Below are positions 1 to 8,075 of a stretch of 18,486 nt of DNA, piece after piece. Under the pieces are notes generated by a model, which was not told the DNA's origin, did no database searches, and was given only the letters and a program-made list of their open reading frames with translations. The position numbers were made by a program, and so were the translations under genes. Where the stretch lies: contig SLSE01000035.1 in NCBI GenBank assembly GCA_007130585.1, forward strand, positions 1 to 18,486, read 5' to 3'. Every line of letters starts with the position of its first letter. Position 1 is the stretch's first letter. Source of the DNA: Syntrophomonadaceae bacterium. GTDB lineage: Bacteria; Bacillota; Dethiobacteria; DTU022.

Positions 1-236
1 AGGAAAAATTCGCTCCGGGCCAGCCTTGTTGAATCGTTGACCAGCAGGCAGATCGTTTCTCCCGCCCTGACGGTTTCCCTGAGCGGGGCTGAACTTATTG
101 GGCTGCGCAGCGCTTTTAAAAGAGCTTTTCCCGGATCGGGCAGCGGCTCACGATGCCCGATTTCCAGAAGCCGGCAGGGAATCCCTGCGGGCAGTTCAAG
201 GGAAATCTGCTCATGACCATAAGCCAGTTTTAGCAA
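1..236 (-). CDS. LarA-like (DUF2088, nickel lactate racemase family) protein, N-terminal part only
   Basis: Partial gene, cut by the left window edge; only the first 78 residues are visible. The translation has the N-terminal pattern of the LarA/DUF2088 family: a short beta region followed by a PLPDP stretch (near residue 30), a P-I-S-S-A-P-L segment, then V-N-D-S-T-R (near residue 66), which matches the conserved NDxTR-type motif of that family. Known LarA enzymes interconvert D- and L-lactate with a nickel-pincer cofactor, and other family members act on other 2-hydroxy acids, so the substrate is open. The start is TTG at 236: a TGA lies two codons upstream in frame, and GGAAGTGA at 243-250 is a suitably spaced ribosome binding site. 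It follows the dehydratase activase by 53 bases on the same strand, so the two are probably cotranscribed. The family call rests on motif recognition only. Confidence 0.68.
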   Translation of the reverse strand, partial: MLKLAYGHEQISLELPAGIPCRLLEIGHREPLPDPGKALLKALRSPISSAPLRETVRAGETICLLVNDSTRLARSEFF

Positions 237-289
237 ATTTCATCACTTCCTGATCATGGAAATATAATCGTGCCGGATAATTTTCTCCC

Positions 290-1063
290 TCAAACAATTT
301 CATCTTCCGCCAGCAGGGCTGCTCCCAGCGCCCCTGCAATTTGCGGCTCATCGGGAACAATAATCTTAGTTTTCAGCTTTTCGTTCAGGGCACCGACCAC
401 TGCTCCGTTCTTAGCCACGCCACCGGTTATCATAACGGCTTCTTCAAGGCCAATCCTGTGAACCATGCCGGCAGTGCGGTCGGCAATAGCCTGGTGAAGG
501 CCGCGGGCAATATTTTCCCTGGGCAGGCCCCGGGCAATCAGTGACACCACCTCGGATTCGGCAAACACCGTACACATGCTGCTGATCGAAACTGTGTCCT
601 GCGCCCGATTGCTTAAGCCGGCAAGGCCGTCAAGCTCCACTTCCAGGGCCTGGGCCATGACTTCCAGGAACCGGCCTGTGCCTGCAGCGCACTTGTCGTT
701 CATCGAAAAGTCAAGCACCTTCCCCTTATCACTTAAACTGATTACCTTGCTATCCTGGCCCCCGATATCAATAACCGTCCGCACCGCGGGATTTAAATAG
801 TGCGCTCCCCGCCCGTGACAGGTTATCTCGGTAATACGTTTGTCGGCGAAATCTATGCTTACCCTGCCGTAACCCGTGGCCACGATATAACGCAGGTCGG
901 ATCGGGTCAGGCCCGCTGCTTCCAGGGCTGTATCCATTGCTTTATCGGCGGCTGTTTTACTATTCGCGCCGGTGGGTATAATCACATAGTGCAAAATTTT
1001 ACCCTCTTCAAGCAGAACAACTTCTGCGGTAAGAGAACCGACATCAATTCCAGCTACGACCAT
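290..1063 (-). CDS. Acyl-CoA dehydratase activase (HgdC-like, BadF/BadG/BcrA/BcrD ATPase family)
   Basis: A 257-residue ASKHA-fold ATPase. In the family these homodimers hold one [4Fe-4S] cluster and use ATP hydrolysis to push a low-potential electron into 2-hydroxyacyl-CoA dehydratases or benzoyl-CoA reductases. Visible motifs are G-I-D-V-G-S at 5-10 (phosphate 1), D-I-G-G-Q-D-S-K at 99-106 (phosphate 2), N-D-K-C-A-A-G-T-G-R with Cys125, S-S-M-C-T-V-F-A-E-S-E with Cys164 (the two cluster cysteines, spaced as in HgdC) and G-G-V-A-K-N at 214-219. The reading frame is open up to an ATG at 1132, but the ATG at 1063 is chosen because CCGGAGG lies 8 bases before it and the protein then begins M-V-V-A-G-I-D-V-G-S, as in the family. 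No dehydratase subunit genes are visible in the window; a LarA-like gene follows. The family is sure, the partner enzyme is not. Confidence 0.9.
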   Translation of the reverse strand: MVVAGIDVGSLTAEVVLLEEGKILHYVIIPTGANSKTAADKAMDTALEAAGLTRSDLRYIVATGYGRVSIDFADKRITEITCHGRGAHYLNPAVRTVIDIGGQDSKVISLSDKGKVLDFSMNDKCAAGTGRFLEVMAQALEVELDGLAGLSNRAQDTVSISSMCTVFAESEVVSLIARGLPRENIARGLHQAIADRTAGMVHRIGLEEAVMITGGVAKNGAVVGALNEKLKTKIIVPDEPQIAGALGAALLAEDEIV

Positions 1064-1132
1064 CTCAGTAACCTCCGGAAAAATATAATCATTAAAGAAA
1101 AATGTTTCACGGGTGTACCCGGACCCCGCCAT

Positions 1133-1714
1133 TTAGAGCAGCGCTTTAATAGCTTTCCAGACTTCGTCCCGGCCCGCTCCTGTAACAGCGGAAAAAGGAA
1201 TCAGCAGGTCATCTTCAAAAAGGCCCAGGCCCTTTCGGAGCACAGAAATCTGCTTGATTAAAGCCCCGCGTGAAAGTTTATCAGCTTTGGTCGCTACGGT
1301 TATTGTGGCAATAGTATGAGCCCTCAGCCAATCAGACATCAGGCGGTCCGATTCTGAGGGTTCGTGCCGGCAGTCTACCAGGTGCAGGCAGCCGCGAAGA
1401 TTGAGCCTGTCGCCCAGGAAATCTTCAATGATCGGGGCCCAGCGAGCTCGCTCTTTTTTTGAAACCCTGGCATACCCGTAGCCGGGCAGATCAACAAAAC
1501 AGAGCTTTTCGTTTAAAAGGTAAAAGTAAAGCCCCCTGGTTTTACCGGGCGTAGAACTGGTTCGGGCCAGGTTTTTCCGGCCGATCAGGTTATTTAAAAG
1601 GGAAGATTTGCCGACATTGGATCGCCCGATAAAGGATACTTCGGGATATTCCCAGGTTGGAAACTGCTCTACGTTATATGCCGCTGCTTTTAACTCTGCC
1701 TGTTTAACTTTCAC
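1133..1714 (-). CDS. engB: Ribosome biogenesis GTP-binding protein EngB/YsxC
   Basis: A 193-residue TrmE-Era-EngA-EngB-type GTPase needed for large ribosomal subunit assembly in bacteria. All G motifs are visible in order: G1 G-R-S-N-V-G-K-S at 30-37, G2 T-P-G-K-T-R-G at 55-61, G3 D-L-P-G at 75-78 followed by the typical Y-G-Y-A, G4 T-K-A-D at 142-145, and G5 S-A-V-T-G at 175-179. Length is normal for the family. The start is GTG at 1714, preceded by AAGGTG at a spacing of 5. It lies downstream of lon, as ysxC does in Bacillus, but 137 bases separate them. That gap shows no clear promoter or terminator, so readthrough from lon is likely. Its stop is directly followed by an ATG that is in frame with the activase but is not the preferred activase start. 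Confidence 0.96.
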   Translation of the reverse strand: MKVKQAELKAAAYNVEQFPTWEYPEVSFIGRSNVGKSSLLNNLIGRKNLARTSSTPGKTRGLYFYLLNEKLCFVDLPGYGYARVSKKERARWAPIIEDFLGDRLNLRGCLHLVDCRHEPSESDRLMSDWLRAHTIATITVATKADKLSRGALIKQISVLRKGLGLFEDDLLIPFSAVTGAGRDEVWKAIKALL

Positions 1715-1851
1715 TTGTTCACCTTATTTAAGGCATACCAGGATTCCTGCATAAGTGGATCTGATATGTAAAATGAAGTCCTGCTCACCAGGGTTGCTTT
1801 AAAAATAAAGAACAGGTTTAGCTTTCCAAACTATCACCCGGCAGGCGCTTT

Positions 1852-4257
1852 TTAATGCTGTACCGGCGAATCATGGGTGCCTTCAGGAAGGTTGAGTTCG
1901 TTTTCTTTCAATTCTCTTTCCTTATGATCTTTTTCGGTCTCGCTTTCCCGTTTCGCCAGGGCCATCTCGAGCACCTCGTCCATGTGCTCAACCAGGATCA
2001 CTTCTATTTTGCGTTTCACGTTCTGGGGAATGTCGCTCAGGTCGCGGCGGTTTTCGGCAGGCATCAGGATATACTTGATCCCCGCGCGGTGGGCGGCCAG
2101 AATTTTTTCTTTAACCCCGCCCACCGGCAGCACACGGCCGCGCAGCGTTATCTCCCCGGTCATGGTAACATCATTCCTGACCGGCATCCTGGTCAGGGCC
2201 GACGCCAGGGCCGTTGCCATGGCAATGCCTGCTGAAGGGCCGTCCTTTGGAATGGCTCCTTCGGGAACATGGATATGGATATCGACATCTTCGTAAAAGT
2301 TCTCGTCAAGTCCGAGAGATTCAGCCCGTGAACGTATATAACTCATGGCCGCCTTGGCCGACTCCTGCATGACATCGCCGAGCTGGCCGGTCAGAGTCAT
2401 TTTGCCTTTACCCTTCATGGGAGTAATTTCAATAGAAAGCAGGTCTCCTCCGCTTTCAGTCCAGGCCAGTCCGGTTGCCACGCCGATCTCGTCATGTTTT
2501 TCTGCGGCACCGTAGCGGTAGCGCGGGACACCCAGGTATTTCTGCAGGTTCTGACGTGAAATCTTGATCTGCTTTTTGCGGTCCTTGGCCACTTCACGGG
2601 CCGCTTTCCGGCAGATTGCAGAGATGCTTCTTTCCAGGTTGCGGACGCCCGCTTCCCTGGTATATTCACGGATCACCCTGCGCAGGGCGCCTTCCGATAT
2701 CTGCAGATTGTCATCGGACAAACCATGTGCTTCAAGCTGCTTGGGGATCAGGTAATGGATGGCTATTTCAACCTTGTCTTCTTCGGTATAGCCCGGTATG
2801 TGGATCAACTCCATCCTGTCCAGCAGCGGTTGCGGTATATTATAAGATATGTTCCCGGTGGTTATAAACATCACCTGGGACAGGTCGAAAGGAACCTCGA
2901 TATAGTGATCGCTGAAAGAGTTGTTCTGCTCGGGATCAAGGACTTCCAGCAGGGCTGAAGAAGGGTCTCCCCTGAAGTCTGTAGACATCTTGTCAATTTC
3001 ATCCATCAGGAAAACGGGATTCTTTGATTTGGCCTGTCTCATTCCCTGGATAATACGGCCGGGCAAAGCCCCTATATAGGTCCGCCGGTGTCCCCTTATT
3101 TCTGCTTCATCGCGCACCCCGCCCAGGGAGATACGCACAAAATTACGTTCCAGCGCCCTGGCAACAGATTTAGCCAGCGATGTTTTCCCTACGCCGGGAG
3201 GCCCCACCAGGCAGAGAATCGGCCCTTTAAGCTTTTCAGCCAGCTGACGGACCGCAAGATATTCAATGATCCGCTCTTTGACTTTCGTCAATCCGTAATG
3301 GTCTTCATCCAGGATTTCCTCCGCCCTGTCCAGGTCAAGCCGGTCAGAGGTTTCAGTCACCCAGGGCAGTTCAAGAAGCCAGTCCAGGTAAGTTCTGATT
3401 ACAGTGCCTTCCGCTGCGGCGGGCGGCATTTTTTCAAGGCGCTCCACTTCTTTCAAAGCTTTATCTTCCACCGATTCGGGCAGGTTGGCTTCTACAATTT
3501 TCTCCCTGTACTCCTCGGCTTCCGCCGTGCGTTCATCTTTTTCGCCCAGCTCTTTCTGGATCGCTTTCATCTGCTCCCTGAGGTAGTATTCTTTCTGGGT
3601 CTGCTCCATCTGCTTGCGGACCTGCAGGTTGATTTTACGTTCAATTTCCAGTATTTCCATCTCGCGGCTCATTATCTCAACTAACTTTTCAAGACGGTCC
3701 CTGGGCTTAACAGCTTCCAGAATTTCCTGTTTTTGCTGGATTTTCATGCTCAGGTGAGAGGCAACAACATCGGCAAAGCGGCCCGGCTCCTCAATCTCGC
3801 TGACAGTAGTCAGAGTTTCCGGGGGCACCTTGCGGCTGGACTTGATGTACTGTTCGAACTGGTGAAGCAGCGTCCGCATCAGGGCTTCTATTTCCGGTGT
3901 TCGTTCCGTACTGTCCTCGATGACCTCCACCTGCGCTTCCAGGAAAAGTTCTTCGGTAAAAAGTTCCGCGACCCCGGCCCTGGTCAGGCCTTCCACCAGG
4001 ACCCGGATTGTACCGCCGGGAAGCTTGATCATCTGTTTGACTTCCGCCAGGGTCCCCACATCGTGCAGTTCCTCCCGGGACGGCTCGTCTACCTTGGCAT
4101 CCTTTTGGGACACCAGCAATATCCGGTTATCATTCATCATCGCCCGCTCCAGCGCGGAAATCGAGCGTTCCCTGCCGACATCAAGATGGAGCACCATATA
4201 GGGAAATACCAGTACTCCCCTTAAAGGCAGTACGGGTAACTTCTCTTTTTTTGACAT
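1852..4257 (-). CDS. lon: ATP-dependent Lon protease (LonA type)
   Basis: A cytosolic hexameric AAA+ serine protease of 801 residues that degrades misfolded and selected regulatory proteins. Order of parts: N-terminal LON substrate-binding domain beginning L-P-V-L-P-L-R-G, a long charged coiled-coil region (about 180-300), AAA+ module with Walker A G-P-P-G-V-G-K-T (Lys358) and Walker B F-L-M-D-E-I-D-K, then the S16 protease domain. The catalytic dyad is Ser675 in D-G-P-S-A-G-I and Lys718 in G-G-V-K-E-K, 43 residues apart as in E. coli Lon. The absence of a transmembrane segment after Walker A marks it as LonA rather than LonB. The charged C-terminal tail (about 25 residues, rich in E and K) is longer than the usual end. 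The start is ATG with GAAGGAGG 8 bases upstream. It is separated from clpX by a strong hairpin and may have separately controlled expression. Confidence 0.98.
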   Translation of the reverse strand: MSKKEKLPVLPLRGVLVFPYMVLHLDVGRERSISALERAMMNDNRILLVSQKDAKVDEPSREELHDVGTLAEVKQMIKLPGGTIRVLVEGLTRAGVAELFTEELFLEAQVEVIEDSTERTPEIEALMRTLLHQFEQYIKSSRKVPPETLTTVSEIEEPGRFADVVASHLSMKIQQKQEILEAVKPRDRLEKLVEIMSREMEILEIERKINLQVRKQMEQTQKEYYLREQMKAIQKELGEKDERTAEAEEYREKIVEANLPESVEDKALKEVERLEKMPPAAAEGTVIRTYLDWLLELPWVTETSDRLDLDRAEEILDEDHYGLTKVKERIIEYLAVRQLAEKLKGPILCLVGPPGVGKTSLAKSVARALERNFVRISLGGVRDEAEIRGHRRTYIGALPGRIIQGMRQAKSKNPVFLMDEIDKMSTDFRGDPSSALLEVLDPEQNNSFSDHYIEVPFDLSQVMFITTGNISYNIPQPLLDRMELIHIPGYTEEDKVEIAIHYLIPKQLEAHGLSDDNLQISEGALRRVIREYTREAGVRNLERSISAICRKAAREVAKDRKKQIKISRQNLQKYLGVPRYRYGAAEKHDEIGVATGLAWTESGGDLLSIEITPMKGKGKMTLTGQLGDVMQESAKAAMSYIRSRAESLGLDENFYEDVDIHIHVPEGAIPKDGPSAGIAMATALASALTRMPVRNDVTMTGEITLRGRVLPVGGVKEKILAAHRAGIKYILMPAENRRDLSDIPQNVKRKIEVILVEHMDEVLEMALAKRESETEKDHKERELKENELNLPEGTHDSPVQH

Positions 4258-4279
4258 GGTAAAAGCCTCCTTCTCATTT

Positions 4280-4329
4280 AAAAAGTTAAGCGAGAAGCAT
4301 TAATTACGGTAATATTCGCCTCCCGCTTA
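4280..4329 (-). terminator. Long hairpin with U-tract between clpX and lon (terminator or attenuator)
   Basis: The arms at 4287-4298 and 4318-4329 form a 12-bp stem. Two of its pairs are G.U in minus-strand RNA but A.C mismatches in plus-strand RNA, so the structure only fits transcripts running from clpX to lon. Inside the loop ATTAC-C-GTAAT can form a second short stem. The stem is followed on the minus strand by AA, a C and five T residues (4284-4280). This fits an intrinsic terminator that lowers lon expression relative to clpX, or an mRNA processing or stability element; the U-tract is short and slightly offset. Confidence 0.5.
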
Positions 4330-4378
4330 TTCATTCCTTTATAGCCGCATTGATTCTGCGGAGTCTGCCGGATCTCTA

Positions 4379-5641
4379 TTATGCGCTCTCTTCTTTTTTC
4401 TTGCGCTTGTTGTCTTTTGTAACCAAAATCGGGTTTTCGCCGTTGACGACCACTTCCCTGGTAACCACGCACCTCTCGATATCGTCCCTGGAAGGCAGGT
4501 CGAACATGACATCGAGCAGCGTTTCTTCCAGGATGGCCCGCAAACCCCGGGCCCCGGTATTTCTTTTCATGGCCTCTTCGGCTATCGCCTGCAGGCAGTT
4601 TTCTTTAAGCTCGAGAGCAACGCCGTCAAGTTCAAAAATCTTCTGGTACTGCTTGACCAGCGCATTGCGCGGCTCCGTCAGGATGCGGACGAAAGCCTCA
4701 CTGTCCAGCGGGTCTAAAGTGGCAATAACGGGCACCCTGCCTACAAACTCAGGGATCAAGCCGTATTTCAGCAAGTCCTGGGGCAGAATCTGCTTCAGGA
4801 TTTGCCCGAGGTTGTTATCGTCGCGGGTTAGAACTTCAGCCCCAAAACCAATTCCTTTATTGCCGACCCGGTTCTGGATAATCTTTTCCAAACCGTCAAA
4901 AGCCCCGCCGCAAATAAAGAGAATATCGGTAGTATCGATCTGCATGAATTCCTGGTGGGGGTGCTTGCGTCCGCCCTGGGGCGGCACGCTGGCCACTGTT
5001 CCCTCAAGAATTTTCAGCAGTGCCTGCTGGACGCCTTCTCCCGAAACATCGCGGGTTATGGAAGGGTTGTCCGTTTTGCGGGCAATTTTATCGATCTCGT
5101 CAATGTATACAATTCCTTTTTCCGCTTTTTCAAGGTCGTAATCGGCGGCCTGAATAAGCTTTAGAAGTATATTTTCAACATCTTCGCCGACATAGCCGGC
5201 TTCGGTCAGGGAAGTGGCGTCGGCTATGGCAAAGGGAACGTTTAAAATACGGGCCAGGGTCTGGGCAAGCAGGGTCTTTCCAACCCCGGTCGGGCCGATC
5301 AGGGCAATGTTGCTCTTCTGCAGCTCAACGTCTTCCAGCTTCTGGCCTGCATTAACCCTTTTATAGTGGTTATACACCGCAACAGCAAGGCTTTTCTTGG
5401 CGCCCTCCTGCCCGATTACATAATCGTCAAGAACATCCTTGATATCCTGGGGGTTGGGAAGTTCCACGTTCCCCAGTTCAGCTTCTTCGCCGATTTCTTC
5501 TTCAATTATTTCATTGCATAGCTCTATGCACTCGTCGCAAATATAGACCCCCGGTCCGGCAACCAGCTTGCGAACCTGGTCCTGGGTCTTACCGCAGAAT
5601 GAGCACTTCAGGTGCCCTTTTTCTTCATTAAATTTAAACAT
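4379..5641 (-). CDS. clpX: ClpX, ATP-dependent unfoldase subunit of ClpXP
   Basis: A 420-residue Hsp100/AAA+ unfoldase that recognises substrates, unfolds them and feeds them to ClpP. The N-terminal C4 zinc-binding domain has Cys13, Cys16, Cys35 and Cys38. The AAA+ module has Walker A G-P-T-G-V-G-K-T at 116-123, pore loop G-Y-V-G at 149-152, Walker B I-V-Y-I-D-E-I-D at 177-184, the R-K-H loop at 225-227, and the I-G-F loop that docks on ClpP at 264-266. A G-A-R-G-L-R sensor-2 region lies near the end. Length is typical. The start is ATG, with GAGGTG about 10 bases upstream. It follows clpP by 29 bases on the same strand, and I infer that the two are cotranscribed so that both halves of the protease are made together. 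Confidence 0.98.
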   Translation of the reverse strand: MFKFNEEKGHLKCSFCGKTQDQVRKLVAGPGVYICDECIELCNEIIEEEIGEEAELGNVELPNPQDIKDVLDDYVIGQEGAKKSLAVAVYNHYKRVNAGQKLEDVELQKSNIALIGPTGVGKTLLAQTLARILNVPFAIADATSLTEAGYVGEDVENILLKLIQAADYDLEKAEKGIVYIDEIDKIARKTDNPSITRDVSGEGVQQALLKILEGTVASVPPQGGRKHPHQEFMQIDTTDILFICGGAFDGLEKIIQNRVGNKGIGFGAEVLTRDDNNLGQILKQILPQDLLKYGLIPEFVGRVPVIATLDPLDSEAFVRILTEPRNALVKQYQKIFELDGVALELKENCLQAIAEEAMKRNTGARGLRAILEETLLDVMFDLPSRDDIERCVVTREVVVNGENPILVTKDNKRKKKEESA

Positions 5642-5670
5642 GTGGAGAAATCACCTCATCTCCGATATTA

Positions 5671-6258
5671 TTAGCTTCTGTTAACCAGAATTTCATCAAT
5701 CATCCCGTATTTATGAGCATCTTCGGCTGACATAAAGAAATCGCGGTCGGTATCCCTGGCAATTGTTTCAACCGGCTGTCCGGTATGGTCGGCAAGGATT
5801 TCATTCAGGGTTTCGCGGATCTTCAGAATCTCGCGGGCATGAATATCAATATCAACAGCCTGGCCCTGGGCACCGCCTAAGGGCTGGTGCAGCATGATCC
5901 TGGAGTTCGGCAGCGCGAAGCGCTTCCCTTTATCACCTGCCGCCAGAAGCACAGCGCCAAAGCTTGCTGCCAGGCCGACACAAATAGTCGAAACAGCAGG
6001 CTTTACGTAACGCATTGTATCGTATATGGCCATACCGGCGTATACTGCGCCGCCGGGAGAATTGATATAAAGGTTAATATCTTTTTTCGGGTCTTCCGAC
6101 TCCAGAAAAAGCATCTGGGCCACAATCAGGTTGGCAACATTGTCATCAATGGGGCTGCCCAGGAAAACTATGCGATCCTTAAGCAGGCGTGAATATATAT
6201 CATAAGCCCTTTCACCGCGGCTGGTTTGCTCCACTACCATAGGAACTAAAACACTCAC
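5671..6258 (-). CDS. clpP: ClpP, proteolytic subunit of ATP-dependent Clp protease
   Basis: A 195-residue serine peptidase (family S14) that forms the double-heptamer proteolytic chamber used by ClpX. The catalytic triad is Ser99, His124 and Asp173, with the same spacing (25 and 49) as E. coli ClpP. The N-terminal segment M-V-V-E-Q-T and R-G-E-R-A-Y-D-I-Y-S-R-L-L is typical. The residue after the nucleophile is Phe (A-A-S-F-G-A), where Met is the usual residue; the rest of the site looks intact. The start is GTG at 6258, because AAGGAGG lies 9 bases upstream; an ATG six codons further in is too far from that site. It lies between tig and clpX. I see no CtsR or CIRCE box in the 69-base gap upstream. 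Confidence 0.98.
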   Translation of the reverse strand: MSVLVPMVVEQTSRGERAYDIYSRLLKDRIVFLGSPIDDNVANLIVAQMLFLESEDPKKDINLYINSPGGAVYAGMAIYDTMRYVKPAVSTICVGLAASFGAVLLAAGDKGKRFALPNSRIMLHQPLGGAQGQAVDIDIHAREILKIRETLNEILADHTGQPVETIARDTDRDFFMSAEDAHKYGMIDEILVNRS

Positions 6259-6327
6259 TGTATAAAACCTCCTTGTATTATTTTGCTTAAGCCGGGATAA
6301 AATCTTCCGGCCTCTATTTCTATTATA

Positions 6328-7698
6328 CTACTCTTTGTCATTTTCCTGAACAGCGTTTTCCTCCGGCTCCTCTTTTTCCTCTTCCGGGGCTTTTTCTTCT
6401 CTCTTCACTTTCGAAATTTCAGCTTCTTCCACCATCAGGTCGATCGCTTTCCGGATCCGCATTTCTTCCTTCATAACCGGCAGGCGGCCCTGCTTTTCCA
6501 AAATATCCCTGATTCTTTCCGGGTCGTCACTGTAACTTTCCGCGATCTCTTCGATCTTGCTGTCTAGTTCGCTATCCTCAATATTGATTCCTTCTTTTTT
6601 GGCAATGGCATCAAGGACCAGGTTGGCCCTGGTTCTTTCTTCCGCCTCTTCCCGTCTTTCATCACGCAGTTCCTCCCTGCTTTTCCCCGCCATCTGGAGA
6701 AACTGGTCCAGATCGAGACCCTGATAGCGAAGATAGCCTTCCATATCGCCAATCATCCGGTCAATCTGCCGTTCAACCAGGGTCCCGGGCGGTTCTACTA
6801 CGGAAAGATCGGAAATTTGCTTGATTAAAGATTCTTCAAGCTTTGTTTTCGACTCTTCCTCCGCCCGGTTAAGCATCTTTTCTTTTAAGTCTTCTTTCAT
6901 TTCTTCAAGATTATCAAACTCGCTGATTTCCTGGACAAATTCATCATTAAGGTCCGGCAGCTGCTTTTCCTTGATTTCCTTAATCTTTACATTAAACACA
7001 GCGTCTTTTCCGGCCAGGTCTTCCGTCCGGTAGTTTTCGGGAAAGCTGACATGAACTTCCTTTTCCTCGCCGATACTTGCGCCAACCAGCTGCTCCTCAA
7101 AACCGGGTATGAAGGATTGAGAGCCGATTTCAAGCTGGTGGTCTTCAGCTTCCCCGCCTTCAAAGGGCTCTCCGTCAATAAACCCTTTAAAATCAATTGT
7201 CACCAGGTCGCCCTGCTTTACCGGCCCTTCTTCCTTCGGGACGAGGCGGGCATTTTGCTCCCTGAGCATGTAGATCTGATGATCTACCTGCAGATCTTCA
7301 ACTTCCGCCTCCTCCTGTTCGGCTTTCAAACCCCTGTACTCGCCCAGTTCAACTTCAGGAATGACTTCGACCACGGCATTAAAACGCAGAGGCTTTCCTT
7401 CCTCTATCTGGAGCAGTTCAAATTCAGGCTGCCCTACAGGATCGATATCCGCTTCTTTAAGGGCCTCATCATAGGCGGAAGGCACCAGCAGCTCAAGGGC
7501 CTCTTCATGTAAAACCTCGGGCCCGAATCTCGATTCCAGGATACGGCGGGGCACTTTGCCCTTGCGAAAACCGGGCAGGTTAACATCCTTGACCACTTTA
7601 CGGTAAGCTTTGGCCAGCGCCGTATCAACGTCCGGGGCAGCTACCTCTATTTCCAGCTTGACTTTTGTATTTTCTATTTTTTCCTTTTTATTAAGCAT
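6328..7698 (-). CDS. tig: Trigger factor, ribosome-associated chaperone with peptidyl-prolyl isomerase domain
   Basis: A 456-residue trigger factor that sits at the ribosomal exit tunnel and shields nascent chains. The N-terminal ribosome-binding domain carries the signature G-F-R-K-G-K at 43-48. An FKBP-like isomerase domain follows (about 155-240, with G-D-L-V-T-I-D-F-K-G and F-I-P-G-F-E), then a long helical C-terminal chaperone domain. It is some 20 residues longer than many homologues because of a very acidic tail (E-E-E-K-E-E-P-E-E near the end). The start is ATG with AAGGAGAGGAG just upstream. It is the first gene of the tig-clpP-clpX-lon-engB run, behind a promoter region at 7734-7835. 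A TATAAT hexamer (6321-6326) adjoins its stop codon upstream of clpP, but no matching -35 is visible. Confidence 0.98.
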   Translation of the reverse strand: MLNKKEKIENTKVKLEIEVAAPDVDTALAKAYRKVVKDVNLPGFRKGKVPRRILESRFGPEVLHEEALELLVPSAYDEALKEADIDPVGQPEFELLQIEEGKPLRFNAVVEVIPEVELGEYRGLKAEQEEAEVEDLQVDHQIYMLREQNARLVPKEEGPVKQGDLVTIDFKGFIDGEPFEGGEAEDHQLEIGSQSFIPGFEEQLVGASIGEEKEVHVSFPENYRTEDLAGKDAVFNVKIKEIKEKQLPDLNDEFVQEISEFDNLEEMKEDLKEKMLNRAEEESKTKLEESLIKQISDLSVVEPPGTLVERQIDRMIGDMEGYLRYQGLDLDQFLQMAGKSREELRDERREEAEERTRANLVLDAIAKKEGINIEDSELDSKIEEIAESYSDDPERIRDILEKQGRLPVMKEEMRIRKAIDLMVEEAEISKVKREEKAPEEEKEEPEENAVQENDKE

Positions 7699-7763
7699 TT
7701 GCGCTCCTCTCCTTACCCTTCAATTCAATTTATATTATATACCTGATATTATAAAACAAAAGA

Positions 7764-7795
7764 CGAATAATAAAAACGCCTTAAAATCAGGCGTT
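7764..7795 (-). terminator. Hairpin with T-rich tail at the 5' end of the tig leader
   Basis: A 7-bp perfect stem (AACGCCT / AGGCGTT, 7-base loop, 7775-7795) is followed on the minus strand by a T-rich run, TTTTATTATT. It has the form of an intrinsic terminator, yet no minus-strand gene lies upstream of it. The predicted tig start point (about 7800) is only a few bases before it, so it could instead be a 5' stabilising hairpin of the tig mRNA. Confidence 0.45.
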
Positions 7796-7806
7796 AAAAC
7801 AATTAT

Positions 7807-7835
7807 ATATTACCATAGAAGAAACAGCGACACAA
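7807..7835 (-). promoter_or_regulatory. Predicted sigma-A promoter for the tig cluster (extended -10)
   Basis: On the minus strand TTGTGT (7835-7830) and TAATAT (7812-7807) are separated by 17 bases, and TATGG directly precedes the -10, matching the TRTGn extended -10 element of Gram-positive promoters. The predicted start is near 7800, about 100 bases before the tig start codon. Two further TATAAT hexamers nearer tig may serve as additional start sites. Confidence 0.5.
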
Positions 7836-8041
7836 CAGGAAATAAGGCAATGCTTCACAGGGTACAGGAAACTCCGAAAGCAAAAATAATGCCGCTGGTT
7901 TAAATCCTTGGAAGGCGCGGACTCCGATATTTTTATTTGCTTCCAGTACATGCGTTGAGAAAGACTTTCCACCGCTTTTATTTCTGAAATGCCTTGTCTT
8001 CAGCAGGCAGACTTTCTAGTTCCTAATAATTGCGAAAACTG

Positions 8042-8070
8042 TTGATCATTGTTTCAAAAAAGTATACAAT
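8042..8070 (+). promoter_or_regulatory. Predicted sigma-A promoter of the fad operon
   Basis: TTGATC (8042-8047) and TACAAT (8065-8070) are separated by exactly 17 bases. The expected start point, near 8077, falls inside the FadR-like operator, so a bound repressor would block initiation. Confidence 0.65.
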
Positions 8071-8075
8071 AGGAA

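Noticed and set aside
1064..1132. Longer start (ATG at 1132) for the dehydratase activase
   Set aside because: It would add 23 unconserved residues and lacks a spaced ribosome binding site, while the ATG at 1063 has CCGGAGG eight bases upstream.
6321..6326. Perfect TATAAT on the minus strand adjoining the tig stop as a clpP promoter
   Set aside because: There is no acceptable -35 at 16-18 bases and no extended -10, so it is not called as a promoter on its own.
6259..6327. Search for CtsR or CIRCE heat-shock boxes before clpP, tig and lon
   Set aside because: No GGTCAAA direct repeat or TTAGCACTC inverted repeat is visible in the spacers before tig, clpP, clpX or lon.
7787..7972. 61-codon minus-strand frame between tig and the fadR-like gene
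   Set aside because: It begins with GTG without a ribosome binding site, runs into the hairpin at 7775-7795, and its product shows no recognisable pattern.
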